This document shows positions 12,601 to 22,300 of a stretch of 64,000 nucleotides of DNA, piece by piece. This DNA is from Brachycybe producta (lineage: Eukaryota; Arthropoda; Diplopoda; Playtdesmida; Andrognathidae). The position numbers and the translations under genes were made by a program. Numbering within the stretch: the stretch's first letter is position 1; the number at the start of each line of letters is the position of its first letter. The notes under the pieces are model-generated. The model saw only the letters and a program-made list of their open reading frames with translations, made no database searches and was not told where the DNA came from. The stretch is taken from positions 20,122 to 84,121 of the forward strand of contig JAUPFP010000198.1 of the NCBI GenBank assembly GCA_036925085.1. Reading direction: 5' to 3'.

Positions 12601-12745
12601 AAATTGAAATTGAAGTTGAAGTTGAAGTTAAAGTTTCAGTTGAAATTGAAGATGACATTGAAGTTGAAGTTGAAATTGAAATTGATCTTGAAGTTGATGT
12701 TGAGGTTGAAGTTGTTGTTGAAGTTGAAATTGAAGATGAAGTTGA
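9522..12745. repeat. 3,222-bp tandem segment, unit 2
   Basis: Near-identical second copy of the segment at about 6300-9521. Past about 12745 the match continues with a 12-bp indel (offset 3,210) until the retrotransposon interrupts it at 13028. A third partial unit was therefore the insertion target. Confidence 0.85.
9691..10685. repeat. Type 2 satellite block
   Basis: Tandem copy of the block at 6466-7465, offset 3,222 bp. Confidence 0.65.
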
Positions 12746-12900
12746 AGTTGAAGTTGAAGTTGAAGCTGAAATTGAAGATGAAATTGAAGTTAAGTTGAAG
12801 ATGACAGTGACGTTGGGGTTGATGTAGGAGTTGAAGTTGAAGTTGGAGATGAATATGATATTTTAGTTGAAGGTAAAGTTGAAGTTGAAGTTGAAGTTGA
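10686..12900. repeat. Type 1 satellite block
   Basis: Tandem copy of the block at 7466-9690. CpG/EcoRI modules are at 11474 and 12504. It passes into about 127 bp of type 2 array that is cut by the retrotransposon at 13028. Confidence 0.65.
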
Positions 12901-13023
12901 AATTGAAGTTAAAATTGAAGTTTAAGTTTAATTGAAGTTAAAGTTGAAGATGAATTTGAAGTTGAACTTGAAAGTGAAGTTGAAGTTGAAGTTGAAATTA
13001 AGTTGAAGTTGAAGTTAAGTTTG

Positions 13024-13027
13024 AAAT
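13024..13027. repeat. Target site duplication AAAT, left side of copy 1
   Basis: AAAT just before the 5' LTR, repeated just after the 3' LTR at 24277-24280. Removing the element and one AAAT restores the array phrase GTTTGAAATTGAAGTTTAAG, which exists uninterrupted near 5050, 6588 and 9810. A-T-rich array could give a 4-bp match by chance, but the restored phrase makes it convincing. Confidence 0.85.
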
Positions 13028-13100
13028 TGTGGCAACCTGGTCTGCTCAATAAAAAAATTTGATTGAGCAGACCAACTCCCTATGGTGATCTGCCTGGCAG

Positions 13101-13107
13101 TATATAG
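13101..13107 (+). promoter_or_regulatory. TATA-like box in the 5' LTR
   Basis: TATATAG about 73 bp into the LTR, the only clear TATA motif upstream of the polyadenylation signal. It would set transcription to start near 13130. Repeated at 49758-49764 in copy 2. Inferred from motif and position only. Confidence 0.5.
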
Positions 13108-13457
13108 TAGGCTGTTGGGTCGGACGCCATTTTGGTGCCAGCAGACCTCTCACCATTGAAGTCAATGGGTGAGAGGTCAGAAGTGACCACTGTCCCCTCC
13201 AGGTGGAGTTGCCTGGAGGTTTCTTTGGCTTGGTCAGCCATTGAATCTGGGCAGTGTGTTGTAGGCAATTGACTGGAGAGGATCATCTTTGCTGGAGGCC
13301 AGGGTGGCCTCCATTCTCCATTGTTTGGATCTTCTTTGGTTCTTCTTGGTTTGCCTCTTGTTTGCTTCCATGGGGGCTTGGCTGGTGGATAGCACCAGCC
13401 AAGTTGTGTGGAATATTATTATAACCACTGCTCTTTTAATCTCACTAAGTAAGTGTT

Positions 13458-13463
13458 AATAAA
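13458..13463 (+). terminator. Polyadenylation signal in the LTR
   Basis: AATAAA followed within about 25-45 bp by the GT-rich stretch CTGTGTCGTGTTTTATTGG (from 13488), the usual layout of an LTR poly(A) site. The working copies would be those of the 3' LTRs (from about 23889 and 60546). A second AATAAA lies in the loop of the hairpin at the LTR start (13048). Confidence 0.55.
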
Positions 13464-13826
13464 AACACCTTTTTATTTTACTTACATCTGTGTCGTGTTT
13501 TATTGGGGAGTACCGCGGGGAGGGTGGGGATTCAACGGGATTCCACCATCTCTTTCCGGCCTATTGTCGGCCGGTACTTACGTCGGCTCGCGGTGGAAAG
13601 GATTCCACCGCGATATTCTCGTTGTGGCGGCGGACCGACCATCGTGTCCGACGAGGGAGACTCCGGTGGAGCCGACGTTTCCCAACGTCACTGTGCAGAG
13701 GCGGCTACGGGTGCGATCCCGTCCCCGTTGGAGTCTGGTGCCGGGTAAGTTTTGGATTAAGTTCTTTTGGACCGTACTAAATCTGCCCGAGGTATTGTGA
13801 CGGACCAGTCGGGTCGTTACAATTGA

Positions 13827-13844
13827 TGGAGGCGCCGGGTACTC
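13827..13844 (+). promoter_or_regulatory. Primer binding site, tRNA-Ala-like
   Basis: TGGAGGCGCCGGGTACTC starts 5 nt after the LTR. TGGAG plus CCGGG and a following TCG.ACCC match the complement of eukaryotic tRNA-Ala 3' ends (CCA, acceptor, T-arm), as known from tRNA-Ala genes. The likeness seems to run on to about 13863 (CCTCTTGCACG), further than the usual 18 nt. The tRNA identity is recalled, not searched. Confidence 0.55.
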
Positions 13845-13859
13845 GTACCCAGCCTCTTG

Positions 13860-13902
13860 CACGGTTTTGAACCGTGGATTTGACCGTTTCGACGGTCAAA
13901 TC
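13860..13902 (+). promoter_or_regulatory. Two abutting leader hairpins, the second capped by TTCG
   Basis: The first has arms CACGGTT/AACCGTG with a 3-nt loop (13860-13876). The second begins at the next base, with 11-bp arms GATTTGACCGT/ACGGTCAAATC around a TTCG tetraloop (13877-13902). UUCG is an exceptionally stable RNA tetraloop. The position just downstream of the primer site is where retroelements often hold packaging or dimer elements, but that role is inference. Also at 50517-50559. Confidence 0.75.
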
Positions 13903-13929
13903 ACTTGGCGACGGTAGTACGCTGCTGGG

Positions 13930-14450
13930 CACGGACTTTGGTCCGTGGGACGGCGGCAGAAACCGTTGGTTAGCCTCGCAAACCTTGCTAACCGTAATTT
14001 CACCGTGGGTTTCGGACTTTTGTCCGTTGTACCGTGGTGGAACGCGGTTACGAAGGTTTGTAACCGTAATTATCCGTAATTACACCGTGGGTTTCGGACT
14101 TTGGTCCGTTGTACCGTGGTGGAACGCGGTTATACGGTTTTTGACCGCGATTACACCGTGGGTTTCGGACGTTGGTCCGTTGTACCGTGGTGGAAAGTGG
14201 TTAGAGAGGTTTTTACCGCAATTACACCGTGGGGTCCGGACTTTGGTCCGTGGAACCACGGTAGAAAGTGGTAAAAGTCGTTGTACCGTGAAGTACACTG
14301 TGGGGCACGGACATTTGTCCGTGGGACCGCGGTAGAAACCGGTAGGTGAGAACTCTGACCGTTCTTTACAGTGGGACACGGACTTTTGTACGTGATACCG
14401 CGGTTTCGCACGGTTCCATCCGTTCGTTACGGTATTTTACGGACTTTTGT
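13930..14450 (+). repeat. Leader tandem repeat, ~71-bp unit with hairpin core
   Basis: Between the primer site and gag. The motif CACCGTGG recurs, in slightly changing form, at 14001, 14083, 14154, 14225, 14296 and 14369: spacings 82, 71, 71, 71 and 73. Most units contain the inverted repeat CGGAC-TTTG-GTCCG. The 82-bp spacing holds an 11-bp duplication. Open frames across the leader follow from the repeat and are not called as genes. Confidence 0.85.
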
Positions 14451-14531
14451 CCGTGAATTTACCGTTTTCGACGGTGGTAATCCGCTATCTGGTGGCTTTG
14501 TCCAGATTTTACCGTTCATTTACGGTGAAAA

Positions 14532-16313
14532 ATGGAGCCAGCCCCAAAAGTACCGACGGGAGGTCGGGAACTTGGTGCAGATGCGGGTTTGGAGTTACGC
14601 GGCCGCGTAGTTGACCGTCCCCTTGGGGGGGCGGAAGGCGGAGTCCCCCTGGTGACAGGCGGACAAGGCGGTAGCGTTGACGGGGATTTCCCGGAGGACT
14701 GGGTCACGGTGCGGAAACGCCGCCGTGACGTCCGTCCGGGAGAATACCTGGTAGAAGACAGTGGGTCCGACGGTGATCTCACCGGGGAGGACGAGCAGCC
14801 ACGGCCGCTTGTCCAAGTTTCCACCGTCGCCCGTCCGGTTGGACGTGGCGATCAGCCCCGTAGGGACATGGTGGAAATCCCGGACGAGACTGCACGTGAG
14901 GGCCGGGCCTTTTTGGCCGGGCTATCCGAGCAGCAACTCGTTGAGATTGCTTACGGGATAGATGTCCTTCGGTTGGAAGGACGACTGTCCCGGTCATCGG
15001 TTGAGCCGAGGGTAGCACCTCGGTTTTCACTGTCGCCCGTGCGTGAGGGCGCACGGGGAGAGGAACCACCGGTACTTCCCCGGTTGGTACCTCCGTGGGT
15101 AGCACCCAGGCCAACTCCTCGGGGACTTGGCCGGGGAGCTCCCGCTGTACCCGGACAGCAGCCGAGGGTTCAGATGATGATTCCCTCGGAAGCTGAGTCG
15201 GTGTCTGACGTTTCGGGGAACCGGAGCAGGCAACCTCACAGGGTTAGCGCCGCTGCTTGGACGCCCGCTCCAGCGGTTCCAGCGGAGGTTCAGGCGTTCG
15301 GGTTCTTTAACCCGGTCCACTCTTTTGCTCGTTACGACGGCAGAGAGGACTTGACGCCTTTTCTCCGCAAGTTCGAAGCGAAAGCCCGAGCTCAGCGCTG
15401 GACGGACGAGTCCCGATGCAGTTTCTTCACGTTTCTGCTGGACGGTCCGGCGGAAGAATATTACGCCACTTTGGTGGAAACTCTTCCTGACCTGACCTGG
15501 ACTGAGCTGAAGGATGCTATGCGTAGCCGCTTCAGCACCAGTAACCAGGCTCGCCTCTGTTTCGGCGAATTCGAGTCAATGAAACAGGGGGCTATCGAGT
15601 CTGTGCAGGCATTCTACTGGCGGTTCTTGGAACTGTCCGACCGAGTGTCTCCGGGCGAAGCCGAGAGCTGTCGGCTCATTCGTTTCAAACGGAAACTCCT
15701 GACGGCCATCACTGATCAGTTGATCGGTTGTAAGGCCGGTACGGTGGAAGCATATGCCAGAAAGGCACGGCTGGTGGAAGCCGATTTGCTTCTCACAGGT
15801 AAATTACCTAACCGTACCAGAGGGGCTCCTCAGGACAGGGCTAGCGCTCCGTCCTCTGGAACCACGGCTAGCTCTGAGAGCTCTGCCAAGTCTTCCTATT
15901 CGAGCCAAACGGGTGTGAAGGCTGCTGCACCGTCCAAGTCGGACAAAGCAGGGGCCAAGACCGGAGGCAAGAAGAAGAAAACGGCAGGCTCTGGTGGAGG
16001 TCAGCCGGCGGCCACGCCTCGTGGTACGGACCGTGGATCAGGAGGTTCACTCCGGCGAGTTGGCCCATGTTTTGGGTGCAACCAAATGGGGCACCTGAGA
16101 CGGGACTGTCCTGATGCTGCGGCAAAGGGACATGTCGCCATAGTGAAGCCTGGCGCAAGCCAGAAGCCCCAGTCAACGCCAGGCTTAGTGCCGGTGTGGC
16201 TGGAGGGTCAAAAGTACCTGGCCACCGTAATTGATGGCCAGTTCTACTATAGACTCGTGGAGGATAACGAAGAGACATCTTCGTTAAACCGCCGCCGGTC
16301 GCCACCGTACTGA
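14532..16313 (+). CDS. gag: Gag polyprotein of retrotransposon copy 1
   Basis: 593 codons, from the ATG in AAAAATGGAG, the first good start after the leader. The N-terminal ~250 residues are charged and Gly/Arg/Pro-rich and look disordered. Residues ~255-430 resemble the helical retrotransposon gag (capsid) domain (RYDGREDLTPFL, WTELKDAMRSRF). A Ser/Lys/Gly-rich linker leads to one CCHC zinc knuckle, C513-x2-C516-x4-H521-x4-C526, expected to bind the element's RNA. The protein would form the cytoplasmic virus-like particle. No N-terminal myristoylation glycine is present. The end of gag overlaps the pol frame and carries a -1 frameshift signal. Confidence 0.93.
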   Translation: MEPAPKVPTGGRELGADAGLELRGRVVDRPLGGAEGGVPLVTGGQGGSVDGDFPEDWVTVRKRRRDVRPGEYLVEDSGSDGDLTGEDEQPRPLVQVSTVARPVGRGDQPRRDMVEIPDETAREGRAFLAGLSEQQLVEIAYGIDVLRLEGRLSRSSVEPRVAPRFSLSPVREGARGEEPPVLPRLVPPWVAPRPTPRGLGRGAPAVPGQQPRVQMMIPSEAESVSDVSGNRSRQPHRVSAAAWTPAPAVPAEVQAFGFFNPVHSFARYDGREDLTPFLRKFEAKARAQRWTDESRCSFFTFLLDGPAEEYYATLVETLPDLTWTELKDAMRSRFSTSNQARLCFGEFESMKQGAIESVQAFYWRFLELSDRVSPGEAESCRLIRFKRKLLTAITDQLIGCKAGTVEAYARKARLVEADLLLTGKLPNRTRGAPQDRASAPSSGTTASSESSAKSSYSSQTGVKAAAPSKSDKAGAKTGGKKKKTAGSGGGQPAATPRGTDRGSGGSLRRVGPCFGCNQMGHLRRDCPDAAAKGHVAIVKPGASQKPQSTPGLVPVWLEGQKYLATVIDGQFYYRLVEDNEETSSLNRRRSPPY

Positions 16314-16327
16314 GTGGTGAGCGACCG
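16283..16327 (+). promoter_or_regulatory. Candidate -1 programmed frameshift signal at the gag/pol junction
   Basis: Heptamer G TTA AAC (16283-16289) is in the correct register: TTA and AAC are gag codons. A 6-nt spacer follows (16290-16295), then a stem-loop with 11 paired bases and one bulged A (16296-16306 with 16316-16327). The gag stop lies in its 9-nt loop. The pol frame is -1 relative to gag and overlaps it for about 45 nt here. Slippery site, spacer and stem are the three parts of frameshift signals in retroviruses and many Gypsy elements. GUUAAAC is used by equine arteritis virus. Confidence 0.8.
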
Positions 16328-16330
16328 AAA

Positions 16331-19300
16331 ATGCTTAAAAACTCAGGTGTCCGACCTCGTCGGCACTGTGATGAAGGGACGTACCTTCGGGCGGTCTCCA
16401 GATATGTGGATGTCCTGCGAGGAGCAGGTGTGCCTCTGGCTAGGTCTGCGGACCCGGAAGTAACCAAGTGGGTTTTTCCGACGCCATGCTCCACATTGGA
16501 GGCCGTGGTATCCCAGTTGGATAGCTGGTTTGCCCCCTCACCCTACATGCCTAGTGGTGAGGTGCTGGATCGTGTGCTCATCGAGCAGGCGAGAGGTGTT
16601 GGTGTGCCCATACCTACCGCCGGGCCGGGAGAGTCTCTAGTTAGTGAGACTGGACCCCCGACTTCTGCTCGTCTGGTGTTACCGTCCCGTGTGGATGGTG
16701 ATGTGGACGGGAGGCAGAAGTTCGATGGTGGGAACCCACGGGTTCCCATTCCTGAATTGCAGAGCCGGGCATATTCTCGGGTTGCACCAAGGGTGTACGT
16801 GTCCATTGGGAATCACCTCCTGGTGGAGATGATTGTGGACACGGGAGCCGAAGTCTCGGTTCTGAGCATGAAGGCGTCACGAGCGATGAGGCTACCCATT
16901 GAGGTACTGGAGGTACCGTCATGCCTTTTCGGCATGGGTGGGCACACCATCGTAGTAGAAGGTGTTGCACTGGTAGACTTGACCATCTACCATAAGACCG
17001 TCAAGGCATCTCTTCTCCTTGTGAAGGGGAGGAGCGAAGCGATTTTGGGCGTTAATATCGCCGCACGCTTCGGCCTGATGGTAGATATCGTGCACCAGAA
17101 AGTGTATTTCCCGGAGGATATCTGGACTGCACATCCAGATGCCCTTCAAGCCGCTTACACTGATCGAGCGCTTGGAAAACCTGTGGAGGTGGAAGTTGCT
17201 CCACCGCCGATACCAGAGGCTCGGCCTCAGGGACGGCAACTCCCAGACATCCCACGGGCGCTTGAGAAGGTTGACGGGTGGGTGAACCTTGTTTCACCGG
17301 AGCTGTGCGAGACCAGTGTTCCTATCGGGAGCGGGGAAGTGTGTTCCCTGCGACTGAGGGAAAATGTCTGGCTACCACCCCACGTACGACGTGTCGTATC
17401 GGTGAGATTGGTAGAGCATGCCGGCCCTGGCCAGCTGCTTCTCGTGGAGCCCCACCGTAAAGCCTTGGGTGGACGTGGTGTGTTGGCTGTGGCAGGTATT
17501 GCCGAGGCCAACAGGTTGGGCGAGTACGATATCTGGCTCGAGAACGTGGGAGAGGCACCCATAGCCCTGGAGACAGGGGAGGGTGTGGCCACGGCTCAAG
17601 CTGTGGAGGCTGCTCTAGTGGTAGGGTTGGAAGAGCCGTCTGAGTTGAGAGGGGGAGGCCCCACTCATGCGATGGTTCGACCAGGGGAGTCAAAGTCAAA
17701 GTTGAGAGGGGCGTTCGGATGCGGACGCCAGGTCCTCAACGTGACGACGGCTCCTACCCTTGAAGACTGTCTTAAGATTGGTCCCAATCTGAAGCCTGAG
17801 GAGGCGAGGCAACTTCGAGAGTTCCTACTGGAGCGCCGGGATCATTTTGCGTTTGATTACACCGAGTTGGGTGAAACCTCCTTGGTGGAACATACGATTG
17901 ATACCGGTGGGCAACCTCCAGTGCGAGAGGGATTGCGTCGAACCGCTCCAGCGGCCCGTGCGATAGAGAAAGAAGAGGTGGCGAAGATGTTGGATGCAGG
18001 TGTCATCCAACCTTCGCGTAGTCCTTACGCGAGCCCTATCTTGCTTGTTCGCAAGAAGGATGGTGGCTTTCGTTTTTGCGTGGACTACCGGAGACTGAAT
18101 GCCCAGACTAAGCTGGATCAGTATCCGTTGCCTCGCATCGATGATGCGCTCGATTCGTTGGCCGGTGCGAAGTTCTTCGCAACCTTGGACCTGGCTAGTG
18201 GTTACTGGCAGGTTCGGATGGCTGAGCCAGACGTTGAGAAGACAGCATTTATTTGCTCTCAAGGTCTGTTTGAGTTCCGAAAAATGCCTTTCGGACTCTG
18301 TAATGCTCCAGCCACGATGCAGAGAGCACTAGATCTCTTGCTGGCAGGACATAAGTGGGAGACTTGTCTGGTGTACCTGGACGATATTATCGTCTTCGGG
18401 AACACATTCGAGCAGTTTCTTGGGAGACTGGCCACTGTCCTGGGACTGTTGCGAGGGGCGGAGCTGAAACTCCAGCCAAAGAAATGTTTCTTTGGCTTTA
18501 ACAAAGTGCATTATCTCGGTCACATAGTGAGTGCCGAGGGAGTTGCTCCGGACCCCGATCTCGTAAGAGCAGTCCAGGAGTTCGATGTTCCGACGACGGC
18601 GACAGGCGTCCGTAGTTTTCTCGGACTGGCCGGTTACTATCGGCGGTTCATCAAGGACTTCGCCAAAGTGGCAAGACCGTTGCATGAACTGACCAAGAAG
18701 GATGCGTCCTTCGAGTGGTCAGAACAGTGCAAACTAGCGTTTGCTCGGTTAAAGGCATTTTTAACCGAAGCGCCGGTACTCACCATGTATGATCCACGTG
18801 GTGAGGTAATGATCCATACTGACGCTAGTGGGTACGGCTTGGGTGTCGTAGTCTACCAGAAGTTGCCGGAGGACAAGTTTCCCCGTGTTCTGGCCTACGC
18901 AAGCCGGCTCATGAAAGGAGCGGAAACACGGTATTCTGTCACCGAGCAGGAGTGCTTGGCGATTGTGTTTGCCGTGGGTAAATTCCGTCCTTACCTCTTC
19001 AACCGGGAGTTTGTGATCGTAACAGATCACCATGCTCTTTGTGCTCTGCTGACTGCCAAGAACTTGCAAGGCAGGTTGGGGCGTTGGCAGATGCAATTGC
19101 AAGAGTACCGGTTCAAGGTTCAGTTTAAGAAGGGAACACTCCACGTGGATGCTGACTGTCTGAGTCGGTATCCGGTGCGTGATGTTGAGGACCTTTCTTT
19201 ACCTGAATACGTCGAGTCGGACGTAGGTGAGGTGATTTACCGAGTCCGCTCGGAGGTGGATTGGGTCGAGGAGCAGGCAGCCGATGGCTGGTGCTCCAAG

Positions 19301-22300
19301 GTGGTGAAGGAAATCACCACTGCTCCCAACTCGGCCCTCCGGGCCAAGATCGTGATGGCAGACGACATGTTGTATGCCATCAGATCCATCCAGGATCGGT
19401 TGCGAACCGTACTGGTAGTGCCTGCGTCATGCCGGGCTTTCTGTCTGAGGAAGCTGCATGACACTCCCGAAGCTGGTCACTTCGGGATGTTTAAGACCTA
19501 CCAGCGACTGCGCTCACGCTTCTACTGGATCGGTATGAAGCGTGACACTGCCGAATACATTAAGTCGTGTTTGGTGTGTCAACGAGCGCGACAGTTCGCA
19601 AGAAGTCAGAGATTTCTGCAACCGATTGTGCCGAAGTACCCAGTTCACACCTGGGGAATGGACTTCGTTGGGCCGTTTCCTGCCTCCGTGGGTGGAGTCA
19701 CCTATGTATTAATCATGGTTGACTATTTCACCCGGTACGGTGTGGCGAGAGCGGTGTGAAGGGCCACGGCCGCTTGTGTTGTGAAGTTCTTGAAGGACGA
19801 GATCCTTTTGGTGTATGGTACACCGAAAGCTCTTGTTTCGGATCGTGGGTCCCAGTTCTCCAGCAAAGTCCTGCTGAAGTTCCGGGAGCGCTATAACATA
19901 GCGCATCACTTCACGACGGCGTACCATCCGCAAGCTAATGGGCTTACGGAGCGTACGAATAAGACCGTAATGGAAGCCATCAAGCGGTACCTTGATCCGC
20001 TCAAGGAACAGCGTGATTGGTGGGATAAATTACGGCCCGCCGTGTGGGCTTATAACACAGCTGTGCAGGAGAGTACGCAGGTCTCTCCGTATCAGTTGCT
20101 GTTTGGCCGTGAGCCTCGGATGGGTGTTGATAACCTCATTCCGGATGGTCCGATCCGCGACTTGCCTGACCAGCAAGCCGTGGAGGAGCAGGCGCGTCAG
20201 AGATTGACCGCTGCTCAAAGGAGGCAAAAGGAGCAATATGACTCCGGCCGAGTGCAGCCGCCCCTATACCCGCCTGGAGCGCAGGTGTGGATTAGGGACC
20301 AAGCTGGGAAGCTCGGCCAGGCGAAGAAATGGAGTTTAGCATACAAGGCTGAACGTGGTACGGTCGTTTCGCAATACTCCGACCTAGTCTACGAGGTAGA
20401 ATTCGTAGATGGGTATGGTCGGAAGGTGCGAGACCGGTTTCATGTGGACAACTTGAAACCGTACGTACCCACCTGCACCGTGAGGGAGGAAGATGGACTT
20501 GGAGTCTCTGAAACCTCCTCCGATGCAGGCAGCGATGATACGGATGCTAACCCGGAGGTTTCGGCGGGGAGCAATGGTACTCCAACGCCAAAACCACCGT
20601 CCGTTTCTTCAGAGTCTACTGACTCGGAGGCGGAGGACCCCCCTCAACCTCGGTATAATCTCCGTCCGCGGAGACCGAGGGTGTTTGAGGTGAGTGGGTT
20701 TTCTGCCAGAATTGGGCATGAAACAGTCCAGGGTACGCTCAATGAGCCCCTGCCCTGGTGGGAGAGAGCCGGTCGTCCGCTAGTTTGGGCGGATGGCTGG
20801 GAGAGGAGGCAGCCAGACTTGCCTGTGTGTTGGGACCGCCGGGTTTCCAAGGAGGAAACCCATGGGCGACCCACCGTAGGTTGTCTAACTGAGGGCCCGA
20901 AGAAGTCGGTCCCTAACCGGACGGAAACGCCCAGGAAGACCTCCGTCTCTGTTCACGTTAGTATTAACGTGAAGGCTCCTCCAGGCCAGTCAATTCTTTC
21001 GGCGACTCACAGTGTGTCTACCCCTAAAAAGGCGGACAATGGTGAGACGTCGGAGGTGACCGGGGTGGTGGCGGCTGAAGAAGATTCAGCCACCCAACCA
21101 CGGTCGGAAACCGCTCCTACAGTGGAGAAGAATCGACCGGCTACCGTAGATGCCTGTGCCGCTATGTGCCAGTCTGTCTTGGACCGTATGGACACATGGT
21201 GGGAGTGGTGGAACCGTCATGGATGTTGCCATGGGGGTTCTGCTGGATCGGAAGGCGCTCTTCCAACGGGTTCGAACCGTCCGAGTACCGTGGCGCTTGG
21301 GGATGCCCAAGGTCAGCGGAATTTGGACGGCAGGAACCCGAAAAAGAGCGGTTGCTTCCGTTTGAAAGCCGTGAATCATGGTGATGACCATGATTGTCCG
21401 ATTTTCAACGGTCGTAGTGGAAAAAGGCAGCAGTGGTGGAGTCGTCACCATGCTACAGAGGATTCTTTGGAGTCTGACGGGCATGGTGCGACCGCCGTGA
21501 GTAGACCGTCAGTGGCGGGAACCCACGGTGTTCTCCTGCAGGAGATTCCGGCCGTGCGAGCGAGGAAGGACTGTGCCATGAAGCGCAAGAGAAAGTCCGG
21601 AGCTGCACGGATGGCTGCCAAATTGAAGGCTCTTGTAGAGAGGGAGGCCCAGCTGAAAGCCCGTATGACTGCTATGAGTATACTTACTCCGGCGGTGGGT
21701 CTTCCAGCTGTAGCTCTCGCCCACCCTGATGGAAGGGACCGGCGAGTGGAGAAGAAGGCGAAGCAGCCTCCAGTATCCGCTCCCGGTAAAATGGGTAAAT
21801 CTACAAGTGGTGGTGGTGGTAAGGGACAGAAGTTGTCCCGCCCTCACACCCCACCAGTGGCCGAGCACTTAAGAGGGAAGAAGGCCCGGCCCTACGAGCA
21901 GGGACAGGCCTTCCCACCTTGCAAAACGAAAAACCAGGAGGATCGAGTTCGAATCCTCCAGGCAGGCCAGCAGCAAATTGCCAGGAGGGTGGCAATGCAG
22001 TCCGCCAAGGCACCAGCCCGTGGTGCGGTGGACAAAACTGCTGGTGGTAAGAGTCTGCCGACTCTTACACCGAAGGGAACTGTTCTCCTTCGGGACGGGC
22101 GGGAATGGTTTGTCTGTGGACTGCCTTTCTCGGCCGCCAAGTCAGCTAAGGGTGTTTCACCGAAGCGAAGTACGGCTCCGGCCGGAAAACCTTCGGAGAA
22201 GAAGTCCGAGAAGGCGAAGGGGGCTAACCACCCGCCTAAACCTGACCGGCCCGGTAAGTCGTTGAGTGCGGTTAAGTCTGGCTCAATGCACGGTAAACCT

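Larger units (their letters stand above)
1..13027. repeat. Hexamer satellite array, left segment
   Basis: Continuous satellite made of 6-bp units GAAGTT with variants GAAATT, AAAGTT, GATGTT, GAATTT, GAGGTT and GAAGAT. The + strand has almost no cytosine. It ends at the 5' LTR of retrotransposon copy 1 and resumes after it at 24277. No gene is supported. The long open frames (Glu-Val, Lys-Leu, Asn-Phe and Thr-Ser repeats on both strands) follow from the hexamer, which has a stop (TGA) in only one frame. Sub-blocks are listed separately. Confidence 0.97.
13028..13821 (+). repeat. 5' LTR of copy 1 (794 bp)
   Basis: Bounded by TG...CA. It contains a TATA-like box (13101), a polyadenylation signal (13458) followed by a GT-rich stretch, and a series of perfect or near-perfect inverted repeats: 13039-13073, 13144-13178, 13196-13219, 13293-13313, 13377-13403 and 13588-13613. 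It is 25 bp shorter than its partner LTR, 24 bp of that lying in the last hairpin. Confidence 0.96.

Noticed and set aside
1-13027. CRISPR array or telomere repeat
   Set aside because: Units are 6-12 bp without unique spacers, and the sequence does not match TTAGGG-type or other known telomere repeats. The context is a eukaryotic retroelement.
13827-13863. A tRNA gene in the 5' leader
   Set aside because: Only a 3'-half-like antisense likeness is present, with no D-arm, anticodon arm or A-box. It fits a primer binding site.
13874-14335. 153-codon open frame in the retrotransposon leader as a small gene
   Set aside because: It reads straight through the ~71-bp non-coding repeat units, whose length is not a multiple of three, and shows no domain. 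The opposite strand is equally open. Upstream ATGs are common in retroelement leaders.
15868-16494. 208-codon antisense frame opposite the gag end as a gene
   Set aside because: It is a shadow of gag codons; it crosses the gag/pol junction and shows no recognisable domain or start context. The other antisense frames in both elements fail for the same reason.
20400-20500. Chromodomain at the integrase C-terminus
   Set aside because: The sequence after the integrase tail goes directly to a charged Ser/Pro stretch and YNLRPR. No aromatic-cage pattern was seen.
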